Positions 1 through 11,081 of a DNA stretch of 64,000 nt are shown piece after piece. The stretch is from contig JAWKAU010000216.1 in the NCBI GenBank assembly GCA_033398695.1, positions 62,001 to 126,000 of the forward strand, in the 5' to 3' direction. The translations under genes were made by a program, and so were the position numbers. Each line of letters begins with the position of its first letter. Position 1 is the stretch's first letter. The notes below the pieces were generated by a model. The model saw nothing but the letters and a program-made list of their open reading frames with translations, did not search any database and was not told the DNA's origin. The DNA comes from Orobanche coerulescens (lineage: Eukaryota > Streptophyta > Magnoliopsida > Lamiales > Orobanchaceae).

Positions 1-2467
1 CGAGTAGCGCCTTCTACGGCCAGAGTAGCGCACGCCTTCGGCGGCGAGTAGCGCACGCTTCTGGCCGGAAGAGGCTGCCGCTTCTGGCCGAGCCAGGAAG
101 TCTATGGATTGTGGCCCGGGCCGACAGCGCATGTGTTCAGCGCATGATGGTGGGCCCCGGCCGAATATTCTCGACCATGACCGCCCACTAGCGCATGCTA
201 GCTCGGCAGTCTAGCGCACGCTAGGCTGCACCAGTATAAATATGACCGAGCAGTCATATTTTCACCCATTTTCCATTTCTTTCCTTTCCTGTCTGCGACT
301 GGAGTCTTGGATGTGACGAAGGCATGTTATTATACAACTAATCCACGAAGTTTGGGAGCTCATATCATCGATTAATCACCCCATAACATCCTTCAATCCA
401 GCGAATCAAGGTTAGTTTTCCTAAAATCCTAGTTTTGGGAAAAATTGGGGATTTTGTTGATTTCGTCCGTTTGATTCGTTATAACTTAGAATAGTGATGG
501 ATTGATGATTATTAAGTTGTGTTATATTGAATCTCTTGTTTTTCCGCGGTTGGATTGCCGAGGATTCGTCGTTTTATTGAGTTTCTAATCGACACCTTGA
601 AAGTGTTCGATAAAATATCACAAAGGGGATTCGGGCGTTCTACGATTATTCTTCCTCGTTCGATCATCAATTTATTCATGGTATGATGTTGGGATCAGGT
701 TCCTTGCGAAGAACTCGGGTCGGAACCCTTCCGTTCGCTGTTTCCCGATCGGTGGTGTTACCGTCGTTTCTGCCGGAGAGTTGTGGGCATTCGAGGTTTT
801 CCGGTTGAGCCACATTCGTCGGAGTGTCCACTATCAACTATTGAGGAAAGTATCTTGCCCATACATTACGTGTTTTGTGGATATGATGGTTGAAAATTGA
901 TGATACGTGCTAAACGAATTGTTTACAAGCATTTTTCTAAAGAATCGGTATATCTACAATCATGGTTTTATTCAAATAAGATTCTTGTGTTCGTGAATTA
1001 ATGTGCTTAATTGACTATGCGTATTAGTGTCGAGTATAGGATCACCTTATTTTCGAGTGATGCCATTATGTGTGATTTTATTGTTGGTAAGTTAAAGTTC
1101 AATTATTTTGTTAAGATTTCGTGTGGAGTCATGCGGATGTGTGTGAATATGTGAACTTGTGTGATATTGGTTGTGTCGTTTGGTGTTGTTTAGATGGTGT
1201 GCTTCTTTCTTAATTGTATAAGCTTTGGGTCATGAGTGTGTGTTGGACATTTGGCCATTCTAGCAAAATACCTCGACTATATATATTGTGATTGACTCTT
1301 GAGGATTTCGGTTTTGGAAATTGTGAATTGATGAGAGTTGTAAGTTTTTCTCGGGTACTCTCACTCGGGAATTGACTCGGCGGGGTCACACGGGGACCTG
1401 GTGGCTTAGCGGTTGGACCGGATCGCGAGGGTTACTTCGAGTGGGCATTCTCACCTGGGGATTGCTCGACGGGGCACACAGGGACTTGGTGGCTTGAGGG
1501 CCGGACCGGGTCGCGAGAATTGCCAGAATGTTTGCAATGATGATTAATTGTGATATATCCGGAGTATCACAATGCTTGTTGCTCGGAGTCGAGAGACATT
1601 ATATATATCGAGTCTTGGTGTTTGGCTAAAATGGCATAAAAATAATGTGTTATGTGTAATGTGTTGTTGGAAGTGAATTGAAGTTGATGATCGGGTCGTG
1701 GACCCTGTGTTTTGTGATTGGAATGGTTGGGTTGTGGACCCTGTGTTTTGTGACTGGAATGGTTGGGTCGTGAACCCGATGTTTTGTTAACGGATTTGCA
1801 TTTTGGAAAATGAACTTTGGGGCGGTGACCCTAAGAGGCTTTTGAAGAATTAAGAACTTTACAATCGCAAATGTTTTCAAAACTCCCGAGATTTGGAAAT
1901 GTTTTCAAAGTGCTTTCTTGTTTTGGTTTCTACTTTCAAGGCTTGAAATATTTTTGATTAAACAAAATATCTCGGGAAGTCTTTTGTTGTATTCTCAGAA
2001 TGTGTTATGTATGGCTCGTATTTACACTTTATACTTGTACTAGCAAAACAGTGGAGTTTTGCTAACCCTCGAGTATTCGGGGGTGGATGTCTGTTTTTGC
2101 ATCCAGGTACATGCAGGTTTGGGAGCAAAACACAGGATCGGTGTGAAGGGTGATGGAAGACGAATGATACTAATCACATGAAGGCCAGTTTTGGATACAG
2201 TTAGCTGGAGTTCGTATATGGTCTTTTCCACTGTCGTACTTTTCGTTTATGAGTGTATTTTACCCTTGCATGGGTATGAGTCGAGATAGAAATATGTATT
2301 TTTTTTACTTGTATGTTAGTGACGAAAGACCAAGTTGGTCTACGGATTTGATATTTTAGCATGTCAGTATGTAATTTATTGTGTGGTTTTGATGTCTAGC
2401 CTGGTGGATCCTCACGGAGAGGGTCTGCGGCGTGTAATACTCCCGGTTTGATTCTGGGGGTGTTAGA
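1..2467 (+). repeat. 5' LTR of element A (partial)
   Basis: Aligns with the 3' LTR at 4909-7819 with a coordinate offset near 5352-5362. The first ~450 bp of the LTR are missing because the window starts inside it. It contains the end of the U3 palindrome array, a TATA box at 235, two copies of a ~100-bp unit at about 1350-1520, and three copies of a ~33-bp unit at 1687-1795. It ends in TGTTAGA rather than TGTTACA. Confidence 0.92.
235..242 (+). promoter_or_regulatory. TATA box of element A 5' LTR
   Basis: TATAAATA lies directly downstream of the palindrome array and is repeated at 5587-5594 in the 3' LTR. It probably marks the U3/R border with transcription starting about 30 bp downstream. 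Confidence 0.7.
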
Positions 2468-2471
2468 TTTA

Positions 2472-2483
2472 TGGTATCGGAGC
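2472..2483 (+). other. Primer binding site (tRNA-iMet type), element A
   Basis: TGGTATCGGAGC, a few bases after the LTR end, matches the plant initiator-Met tRNA 3' end complement (TGGTATCAGAGC) with one mismatch. It sets the 5' limit of the internal region. Confidence 0.85.
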
Positions 2484-4871
2484 TTTAGATTGCGGAAACC
2501 TAGGTTGTCGGGTCCAGTCGAGTATTGTCGTGTCTTGTCCTGTCAGATTGTGTTTGTATAAGTCGTGTCGTGATGCGTCGTCTGTGATGTCGGCCGTGAT
2601 TAGTATCAAGGTGCAGCCATCATCTTCGTGCGACCTGTGGATGTAAGTCTCCCTACTATATTGTGCCTTGTGATATATGAGCTTGTATGATTTTGTGTTA
2701 TGACGTGGAGTTTAAAGGTGATTTGTGATTATGTGGACTATGTTGTTTGATCCTCATATGATGCTAGAATGAAAGTGATGCCAACGTATATGTATATATA
2801 CGCACATCCTGATATAAGTCGTTTTTATAAGAGTAATGGCCTTGGTGTGGTTACGCAAAGAAAACATTCATCAATGTGATATTTTAAAACTTTACATGTT
2901 TTTGGGGGAGACACGTATATTTTGTTTTAAAACATCCTCCAAAGGGAGGAAAAAGTTTGATTTTCGTATGATGACCTCAAGGTCAAAATTTTTGGAGAAT
3001 TCAAACTAACGATATTTTATTTTCATCTTATATTATAAGTTTTCAAAACACGATTTTTGAACTCAAATGAAGTCTACAAAATGTAGACAAGGCTAACGCG
3101 CGCTAATCAGCCTGGGCAGAGGATGTGGAACCGCATTTTTAGTCGTTAGGATTAACTTTCTGCAGTCAGTCATCTATGACTGTATTCTATATGTGTTGTC
3201 TAGTGATGACAACTGTTTTGTGTGAATGTGTGCTGTGACTTTTCGTCGCGCTAGGAGATAATTGATTTTGCTCAGTGAGTTGTTAAATAATGTCTGTTGT
3301 GTGTATGTTCGAAAATGTTTTCCTGAAACTTTCATAAGTTTGTGCAAGTTGCGGAAATCAATTTTTGAAACTAATTTGACGTTGCGATTAAGTCGGCGGC
3401 TTCGTATGAACTTTAGAAATTGTTTGAAATTTGCGAGCCGGCCTAGGATTCTCAAATAAAACCTCGACGGTATTGAAAGAGTTGTTTTAAAGTACCTTGA
3501 ACATTTTGTAAAATGTTACCGTCGTTGATTCTTGTGTAGTGTTGGGAGAATTTTCGGAAATGACTTTTATCGTACTATTGTATTTTCGAATAATTTGAGT
3601 ACATGATTTTCAAAAATCTTTCACACAAATATTTTCAAAAACCAATACGATTTCTTTTTCAAAAATATATAGTGAAAGATGAAAAATCTCACTCGATGTA
3701 AAGTTTAAACTCGGATTTGGAAATGTTAGAGTATGTAAGAATGGTTTGATGGTCTTGCATGGTTAACTTGTTGGTTGTTAATGGTGATGATGATGCGTAG
3801 AGGCATGATGATTTTGATAACGCCGGTTACAAGGAAATATTATTTTGGCAAATGATTTCAAATGAGACGGTTAGAGTATGTTGTTTACAAGTTTTGATGA
3901 AACAACCCGAGGTACCAAAAGTACTTTTAAAGTTTATTTTGAATAGCATACAAATCCAAGGATTTTCAAAAGATTTCCTTTAAAAGGATACCGCGTGGAT
4001 TTTCTTTCCGAGTTGTTATTGGTTACCTTATGTGATATGTCATGCTAAGTTGGTACTTTAGCATATTGTTTTTGCGAAGTGGTGCAATCGTATTGAGTGG
4101 GAATTCGCTTAGTATGCCGAGGGACAGCAGGCGCGACCGTGACCGCGGTACAGTTGGTTATGGAGATTAGATGTGGGACCAAGAGGATATGTCTGGGAAG
4201 GTTGCTATTCAAGCACTTCGTTTTCATTGTTTAGGTTTCGGGGACGAAACCTCGTTTAAAGTTGATATGTGATGTAATACCCATATTTTTTTCTTCTCGT
4301 TTCCGTTTCGTTCGATCGTATTGAGGCGATTGTGTTCGTTAATGCTTCTGACCTTGTATTGTTTCTCACCTTTGTCATTCGAACGAGTTCTAATATTGTT
4401 CCAAATTGATGTGTATATCGTTGTGATCTTTCTAAGTTCGGATCGATTTATTGTGAACCGTGTTCGAAGTTAACACCTCGTGATTCCTACAAGTTTATTG
4501 ATATCTTGATTTGAGGTGTGAACTTCATAGTTGATCGTTGTTGTTCGATTATTGCTATTTGTTCGTCGTTGTACAATCATTATTGTTTGATCTCGTAGTC
4601 GTGAATATTGTACATCTGGGCCATTTTGCGATTTCCATAAGTGTTGGGAAATTGTCTTCGTATTTGATCTTCCAAATCTGTGAGTTACTGGAATTTCATA
4701 CCTTTCAGCGTTGGAATCGTGACTTGATTTTTGTATTGCTCGGTTTTATCAACCGCAGCGATTCATGCTCGTTGCTTTTCGTAAGCATTCTTGCGTATTG
4801 AATCGGATCATAGTGGCTTTATACTGCATGGAGTTCTGGTGTGTTGTCGAGAGTCGCCTTGCTTTTGTTTT
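2484..4871 (+). other. Non-coding interior of element A
   Basis: About 2.4 kb with only short, unconvincing open frames and no retroelement protein motif. It is AT-rich with long stretches like those seen in LTR U5 regions. One copy of the CG palindrome (GCGCGCTA type, near 3097-3108) and a second LTR-like start at 4273 suggest it is a mosaic of LTR-derived pieces. Confidence 0.6.
4233..4290 (+). repeat. Buried hairpin plus LTR start inside element A
   Basis: A palindrome AGGTTTCGGGGACGAAACCT at 4233-4252 is followed 20 bp later by TGTAATACCC (from 4273), the exact start shared by the gypsy LTRs here. The spacing mimics the hairpin, polypurine tract and LTR start at the real 3' end (4872-4909), but the purine run has decayed. 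I infer a remnant of an earlier or foreign element's 3' junction captured in the interior. Confidence 0.5.
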
Positions 4872-4908
4872 AAGTTTCGGGACGAAACTTATTTTTAGGG
4901 GGGTAGAA
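4872..4908 (+). promoter_or_regulatory. Hairpin and polypurine tract, element A
   Basis: AAGTTTCGGGACGAAACTT (4872-4890) is an 8-bp inverted repeat with a 3-nt loop. It is followed by an AGGGGGG-rich purine run that abuts the 3' LTR. The purine run would prime plus-strand synthesis. The same hairpin precedes the polypurine tract of elements B, D and F. Confidence 0.8.
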
Positions 4909-7819
4909 TGTAATACCCACGATTTTCGTTCCAGTTATTTTGGATTTTTTTCCGGATATTTCCCGGTTGTCGAGTCCCGGTATTATTTTCTCGACAACTG
5001 ATTTTTGCGTTTAAGACCGTAGGTGATGATTGGTTATCCGTTGTTTTCATTTTGGGTCGATGATGTTGTCCCCGAATGTTTTGTTGTGTTCGTTCCGTGA
5101 AATTTCGGAAAATCGAGCCGTCGAATCATGGTGGTCGGGCACTGGCCGGATGGTTGAGGGCTCTTGCCGGACGAGTGGAGGCACTGGCCGGACGGGTACA
5201 GGCACTGGCCGGGCGGGTGCGGCAGGAACCGGCGTAGCGCACGTTATGGCCAAAAGGTAGCGCACGCTACGGCCGGGAGGCAGCGCACGCTACGGCCGGT
5301 TGGCTGCGCACGCTAGTCGGCCGAGGCGATGGGCGAAGGTTACGGACTCGGGAGGATCTGCAGTAGCGCCGCGCTCTTGCCGGACATCGCGCACGCCTTC
5401 TGGCCGGGACACGCTGCGCCTTCTGGCCGGAAGAGGCTGCGCCTTCTGGCCGAGCCAGGAAGTCTCTGGATTGTGGCCCGGGCCGACAGCGCACGTGTTC
5501 AGCGCATGATGGCGGGGCCCGGCCGAACATTCTCGACCATGACCGCCCGCTAGCTCGGCAGTCTAGCGCACGCTAGGCTGCACCAGTATAAATATGACCG
5601 AGCAGTCATATTTTCACCCGTTTTTCATTTCTTTTCCTTCCTGTCTACGACTGGAGTCTTGGAGGTGACGAAGGCATGTTATTATACAACTAATCCACGA
5701 AGTTTGGGAGCTCATATCATCGATTAATCACCCCATAACATCCTTCAATCCAGCGAATCAAGGTTAGTTTTCCTAAAATCCTAGTTTTGGGAAAAATTGG
5801 GGATTTTGTTGATTTCGTCCGTTTGATTCGTTATAACTTAGAATAGTGATGTATTGATGATTATTAAGTTGTGTTATATCGAATCCCTTGTTTTTCCACG
5901 GTTGTATTGCCGAGGATTCGTCGTTTTATTGAGTTTCTAATCGACACCTTGAAAGTGTTCGATAAAATGTCACAAAGGGGATTCGGCCGTTCTACGATTA
6001 TTCTTCCTTGTCCGATCGTCATTTTATTCATGGTATGATGTTGGGGTCAGGTTCCTTGCAAAGAACTCGAGTAGGAACCCTTCCGTTCGCCGTTTCCCGA
6101 TTGGTGGTGTTACCGTCATTTTCGCCGGAGAGTTGTGGGCATTCGAGGTTTTCCGGTTGAGCCACGTTCGTCGGAGTGTCCAATATCAACTATTGAGGCA
6201 AGTATCTTGCCCATACATTACGTGTTTTGTGGATATGATGGTTGAAAATTGACGATACGTGCTAAACGAATTGTTTACAAGCATTTTTCTAAAGAATCGA
6301 TATATCTACAATCATGGTTTTATTAAAAGAGGATTCTTGTGTTCGTGAATTAATGTGCTTAATTGACTATGCATATTGGTTTCGAGTATAGGATCACCTT
6401 ATTTTCGACTGATGCCATTATGTGTGATTTTGTTGTTGGTAAGTTAAGGTTCAATTATTTTGTTAAGATTTCGTGTGGAGTCATGCGGATGTGTGAGAAT
6501 ATGTGAACTTGTGTGATAATGGTTGTGTCGTTTGGTGCTGTTTAGATGGTGTGCTTCTTTCTTAATTGTATAAGCTTTGGTTCGTGAGTGTGTGTTGGAC
6601 ATTTGGCCATTCTAGCAAAATACCTCGACTATATATATTGTGATTGACTCTTGAGGATTTCGGTTTTGGAAATTGTGAATTGATGAGAGTTGTAAGTTTT
6701 TCTCGGGTACTCTCACTCGGGGATTGACTCGACGGGGTCACACGGGGACCTGGTGGCTTAGCGGCTGGACCGGGTCACGAGGGTTACTTCGAGTGGGCAT
6801 TCTCACCTGGGGATTGCTCGACGGGACACACAGGGACTTGGTGGGTTGAGGGCCGGACCGGGTCTCGAGAATTGCCAGAATGTTTGTAATGATGATTAAT
6901 TGTGATATGTCCGGAGTATCAAAATGCTTGTTGCTCGGAGTCGAGAGACATTATATATATCGAGTCTTGGTGTTTGGCTAAAATGGCATAAAAATAATTT
7001 GTTATGTGTAATGTGTTGTTGGAAGTGAATTGAAGTTGATGATCGGGCCGTGGACCCTGTGTTTTGTGATTGGAATGGTTGGGTCGTGGACCCTGTGTTT
7101 CTTGACTGGAATGGTTGGGTCGTGAACCCCATGTTTTGTTAACGGATTTGCGTTTCGGAAAATGAACTTTGGGGCGGTGACCCTAAGAGGCTTTTGAAGA
7201 ATTAAGAACTTTACAATCGCAAATGTTTTCAAAACTCCCGAGATTTGGAAATGTTTTCAAAGTGCTTTCTTGTTTTGGTTTCTACTTTCAAGGCTTGAAC
7301 TATTTTTGATTAAACAAAATATCTCGGGAAGTCTTTTGTTGTATTCTCGGAATGTGTTATGTATGGCTCGTATTTGCACTTTATACTTGTACTAGCAAAA
7401 CAGTGGAGTTTTGCTAACCCCCAAGTATTCGGGGGTGGATGTCTGTTTTTGCATCCAGGTACATGCAGGTTTGGGAGCAAAACACAGGATCGGTGCGAAG
7501 GATGATGGAAGACGAATGATACTAATCACATGAAGGCCAGTTTTGGATAAAGTTAGCCGGAGTTCGTATATGGTCTTTTTAGCTGTCGTACTTTTCGTTT
7601 ATGAGTGTATTTTACCCTTGCATGGGTATGAGTCGAGATAGAAATGTGTATTTTTTTTACTTGTATGTTAGTGACGAAAGACCAAGTTGGTCTACGGATT
7701 TGGTATTTTAGAATGTCGGTATGTAATTTATTGTGTGGTTTCGATGTCTAGCCTGGTGGATCCTCACGGAGAGGGTCTGCGGCGTGTAATACTCCTGGTT
7801 TGATTCTGGGGGTGTTACA
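4909..7819 (+). repeat. 3' LTR of element A (complete, ~2.9 kb)
   Basis: Runs from TGTAATACCC to GGTGTTACA. Order: AT-rich start; GC-rich U3 with GGCACTGGCCGGA-like repeats (5140-5230) and GCGCACGCTA palindromes (5230-5575); TATA at 5587; a leader with a CAAGGTTAG donor-like site (5759-5767); duplicated ~100-bp unit (about 6702-6875); and three ~33-bp repeats at 7039-7147 that include a GGGTCGTGGACCC inverted repeat. Confidence 0.92.
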
Positions 7820-7820
7820 T

Positions 7821-7925
7821 GTAGATCCACAAGACATGGGTAAAGAACCCCGAGATGATTACTTCCAAACTGACGGTTGGTGTTTGTTTATACGCAAACC
7901 AAAACGACAAACTCCGGCTCTTTGA
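7821..7925 (+). pseudogene. Possible last-exon fragment of an unrecognised host gene
   Basis: Directly after element A, one frame is open for 34 codons and closes with TGA. The composition is unlike the surrounding AT-rich DNA: it has charged and aromatic residues, including the run FQTDGWCLFIRKPKRQ. It looks like the C-terminal exon of a plant protein truncated by insertion of A. I do not recognise the family, and so short a frame could be chance. Confidence 0.3.
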
Positions 7926-9558
7926 TTTCTGATCATTAGAGTTCCTCCAAGTATGTTGGTGTATTTCCTTTTAGTGGTTTTGATAATTTTCACCCAAATT
8001 TGAAAACATGAATTGGGAATTCAATGTTTAGAACGACATATGAATGAGTATCAACAGAATGTTCTTATTATTCTAGGTGTTAAATTTTAACAAGTTATCT
8101 TATTAGAATCCCTTCTTTAATGTTAGAACGAGTTTGGTTTTGGAAGTTGGACACCATTGCTTTATTTGGGGGGCAGGTGCATAGTTCTTTCAAGAATCCA
8201 GTATAATGAAATGCAGGTCTGTATTACAAGGATGATTCCTATGGCATTTTCATCTGCCATTCTGACAATTCAATATAATTAGATTAAGATTACAAATTTG
8301 TAGTTTGAGATTTAATTTAGACAATGAATTGATTAATTAGATAAATTTGTCTGAAAAATGATTGATCTAGTTGCACTTTTAATTTGAACTCCTTAAGCAA
8401 TATCCTTACTCGAAATTCAATCACTTTGCCCTATAGCTTTTGCAAAGCTCTCCCAAAAAATTTACACTGTTCTGTATCAATTTTACACTGTTATGTATCA
8501 ATTTTTCCCCACATTTTATGTTGAGTTGGCGTGATTTAAGAGCTACAACTCTATTTGTCACCTTTTATTGATTGATGTTATTGTGCTCTCGTTCTTTCAT
8601 CCTTGTGTTCGTTGAACTAAGAACTTGGTTTTCCTATTGTGCCTAGTAGATTTTTGACTTGAATATCGAGAGGAATGAGGCAACATGGGATCAATCAGTT
8701 TGTATGCTTGCGTTGAAAACTGCTGTTAGAAATTTCATTGTCTACTACATGTTTTTTTAATTTTTTTATATAAATGAAACATTGTAAAGACTAGTTATTG
8801 TCTTATTTTATGAGGCATATAACAAATAGAAATTAGGGTACGTAGCCAGCGTTCTCTCCAATCCCAGACTCCAACATCATGTTCAAGATAAAAAAACCTT
8901 ACTTCGCTCGACCCTTCAATTCGAGTTCGACCTTCATCTTCGTGGCTGCCCGGTGGATATGGTTCGATGGACTTCGTCTTCAGTGGACTGGTTCTGTCAT
9001 TCTGTTCAGCAAATACGGTTCTTGGTTTTCACTCTTCATCTATACGTACTTCCCATCTCGGTATCTGCAGATCTGGTTTGCAGTTCCTGTCATCCATCAT
9101 TCGACTTTGTTTGCTGGCTTCTTGCCCTCTTTCAGTTAATCTTAATGTTCGATAATGTTAAAAAATAATGCTTTGGATTTTGGAATTGGGCAGAAATCAT
9201 TCTGCCATTTTCGGTAGAAAAATATTGATTGCATTAACCTTTTACCCAATTGTTTTGTGGTTTAATGCTTTGTGTTTTCTTGTTGATGTTACTGTCATTT
9301 TAGACATAAATCAATTGATGTTATATTGATATTGCTAGTGCTAATTGATGATTGGTGAACATTAAATGGGTGAAAGAAGGAATAGGAAATTGATATCCAA
9401 TTGTTATCTTTCTATGCTGATTTAATTGGTTGACTCAATTGGTGTTATTTGTATTGTTTATAGATTTTGTTTGATTCAGTTCGTTTTAAGATATGTTTAC
9501 TCGATCACAACCACCAGGTACTCAAAATATAAAACAGAAAGAAAAAACATGTGAAATT
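7926..9558. other. Unassigned AT-rich DNA
   Basis: No LTR, terminal inverted repeat or protein motif is visible. Short overlapping open frames at 8879-9168 have no recognisable content. This stretch and 36701-36917 are the best candidates for original low-copy DNA in the window. Confidence 0.5.
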
Positions 9559-11081
9559 TGTAACACCCCAAACCAGGCGGCTATTACAGTGCCGTGGACC
9601 CCTAACTGGGACCCACCAGGCGAATAAAAATTAATGAATTAAGTAATATAACTGGAGTACCGAACCACGTAATATTACCAACTACTCTGATGAGGAGTTT
9701 CAAGTACAACACACCCAGGAATACAGAATACATCTATATTTCATATGAAGATAAAATATACAACACTGAGTAAAATAAAAATCCAAACGGAACTGCAGCG
9801 GAAAGTACACATCAAAGAAACATGAATAAGTGGATAGACTAGGGCCCTCTAATATTATCACTGGGACTCCTCACCGTCAACGTTCTCTTCCCGTGCCTTT
9901 GCCTTGCCATGACCTAAAAACAACATCCCCAACAGGGTCAGTTACACAGAACAACAATCCTCAAGAGTTGAAGAAATACAATAATCACATGAATTAGTTA
10001 TGAAATCAAGTTGAATGAGGGGCATCATAGTACGCCACGAATGGGATGTGCAAGTGCATAAGCCTGCCGAGTGCCCGGCGTCCCGCATAAACACCCACAA
10101 AACTTGGCCTAATTAGTCTCACGGAGGCACGTTACCGTGTGCACAGTCCAATGTGTCTGGATTCCCGCATATACACAATGACCTTAGGGTGCCCGACTAA
10201 AAATTTTACACATATACCACCCGAAATGCACTACAATCCCAGAAGGTCCCAAGAATAAAAGCGACCATGATGAAGAACAATGAATAGAAAGCCGATAAGG
10301 GTCAAGAATGACTCACCGAGGTGAAATAATGACGCAATGAGTGATAGCTTCAAATGAAATGATTGTAACCATTGTTCCTCGTGAATTGAATGATTAGTTT
10401 GATAATTACAAGTCTCAACATGATTGATGTATGATGAATGAATTATATGTATGAATGAACAACAACGAAAGGAATGATTATCCTTTTAACCGAGCAAGAA
10501 TTAACTTGCCTCAATACCAGTGATGAAATGTCCTTCCTTAAACAAACGTCCTTAATGGAGTTATCGGTCGCTCGAAAAATCTTGAATAACACAAGTACCA
10601 ATAATTCACTTAATATATGTATCAATTACGATCATAACCAATTCAAGAGGTCGATACAACAAATCTAAACTCATTGGGACATTTTGACAAACACGTTGTA
10701 AACAATCTCCCATTGTTTACAACCAATCCCAATTGTATCGAAAACCAACCTCCAAATGAGTAATCCAATCCATCAAAACACCATCAATACAATTAATAAT
10801 CCAATAGGAATACACAACTCGATATTAAGAAAACATCTAATCAAAATCCCAATATTTCAAAGTCAACACTCAAGGTGTTCTTGAACAATTCCCCAAATAC
10901 TCAACAAATCCAAAAAATACACCAATAAATCCGTAGGAATACATGTATCCAAGGTAGATAATCCATATTCAGCATATTCCAACATAATAGCAAGCTAACT
11001 TGAAGAGATCGGACAAAAAACACTCAAATCCCGAAATTCTAGATTCAAGAAAAGTTTACCTTGATTTGGTGTGGTGGAGAG
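9559..11081 (-). repeat. Partial LTR of the element C family, reverse orientation
   Basis: The reverse complement of 9559-11081 follows the 3' ~1.5 kb of the C LTR (about 17190-18677). Shared landmarks include the terminal GTTTGGGG-rich end, the 'GACCCCGTTGGGG' region, the GGACGTTGTTCGAGG region and the AAATCAAGGTAA leader motif. The U3 part is absent because element B abuts at 11082. It may be a solo LTR or element end interrupted by B. Confidence 0.85.

Larger units (their letters stand above)
1..7819 (+). mobile_element. Element A: non-autonomous LTR retrotransposon (LARD-like), 5' end cut by window edge
   Basis: Two near-identical long blocks (1-2467 and 4909-7819) flank a 2.4 kb interior that begins with a tRNA-iMet-type primer site and ends with a hairpin plus polypurine tract. 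That layout defines an LTR retrotransposon. No gag, protease, RT or integrase motif is visible in either strand of the interior, so replication would need proteins supplied in trans. LTR ends (TGTAATACCC...GGTGTTACA) match those of the gypsy elements C and D in this window, so I infer a Tekay/Del-like partner. By eye the LTR copies differ at a few percent of positions, so the insertion is not brand new. The 5' target-site duplication lies outside the window; the 5 bp after the 3' LTR are TGTAG. Confidence 0.9.

Noticed and set aside
5267..5553. Frames in the GC-rich part of LTR A
   Set aside because: Explained by the palindrome array; no codon or domain signal.
1650..7232. A 76-codon minus-strand frame with His/Pro repeats, present twice (1650-1880 and 7002-7232)
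   Set aside because: It is the same ~33-bp tandem repeat in the two LTRs of element A. Duplication follows from the LTR pair, not from selection on a protein.
1..7819. Segmental tandem duplication of ~2.5 kb
   Set aside because: Primer site, polypurine tract and TG...CA ends at the right places show that the two blocks are LTRs.
8879..9168. Three overlapping 62-86 codon frames as a small gene
   Set aside because: No recognisable content; three frames open at once in a pyrimidine-rich stretch suggests chance.
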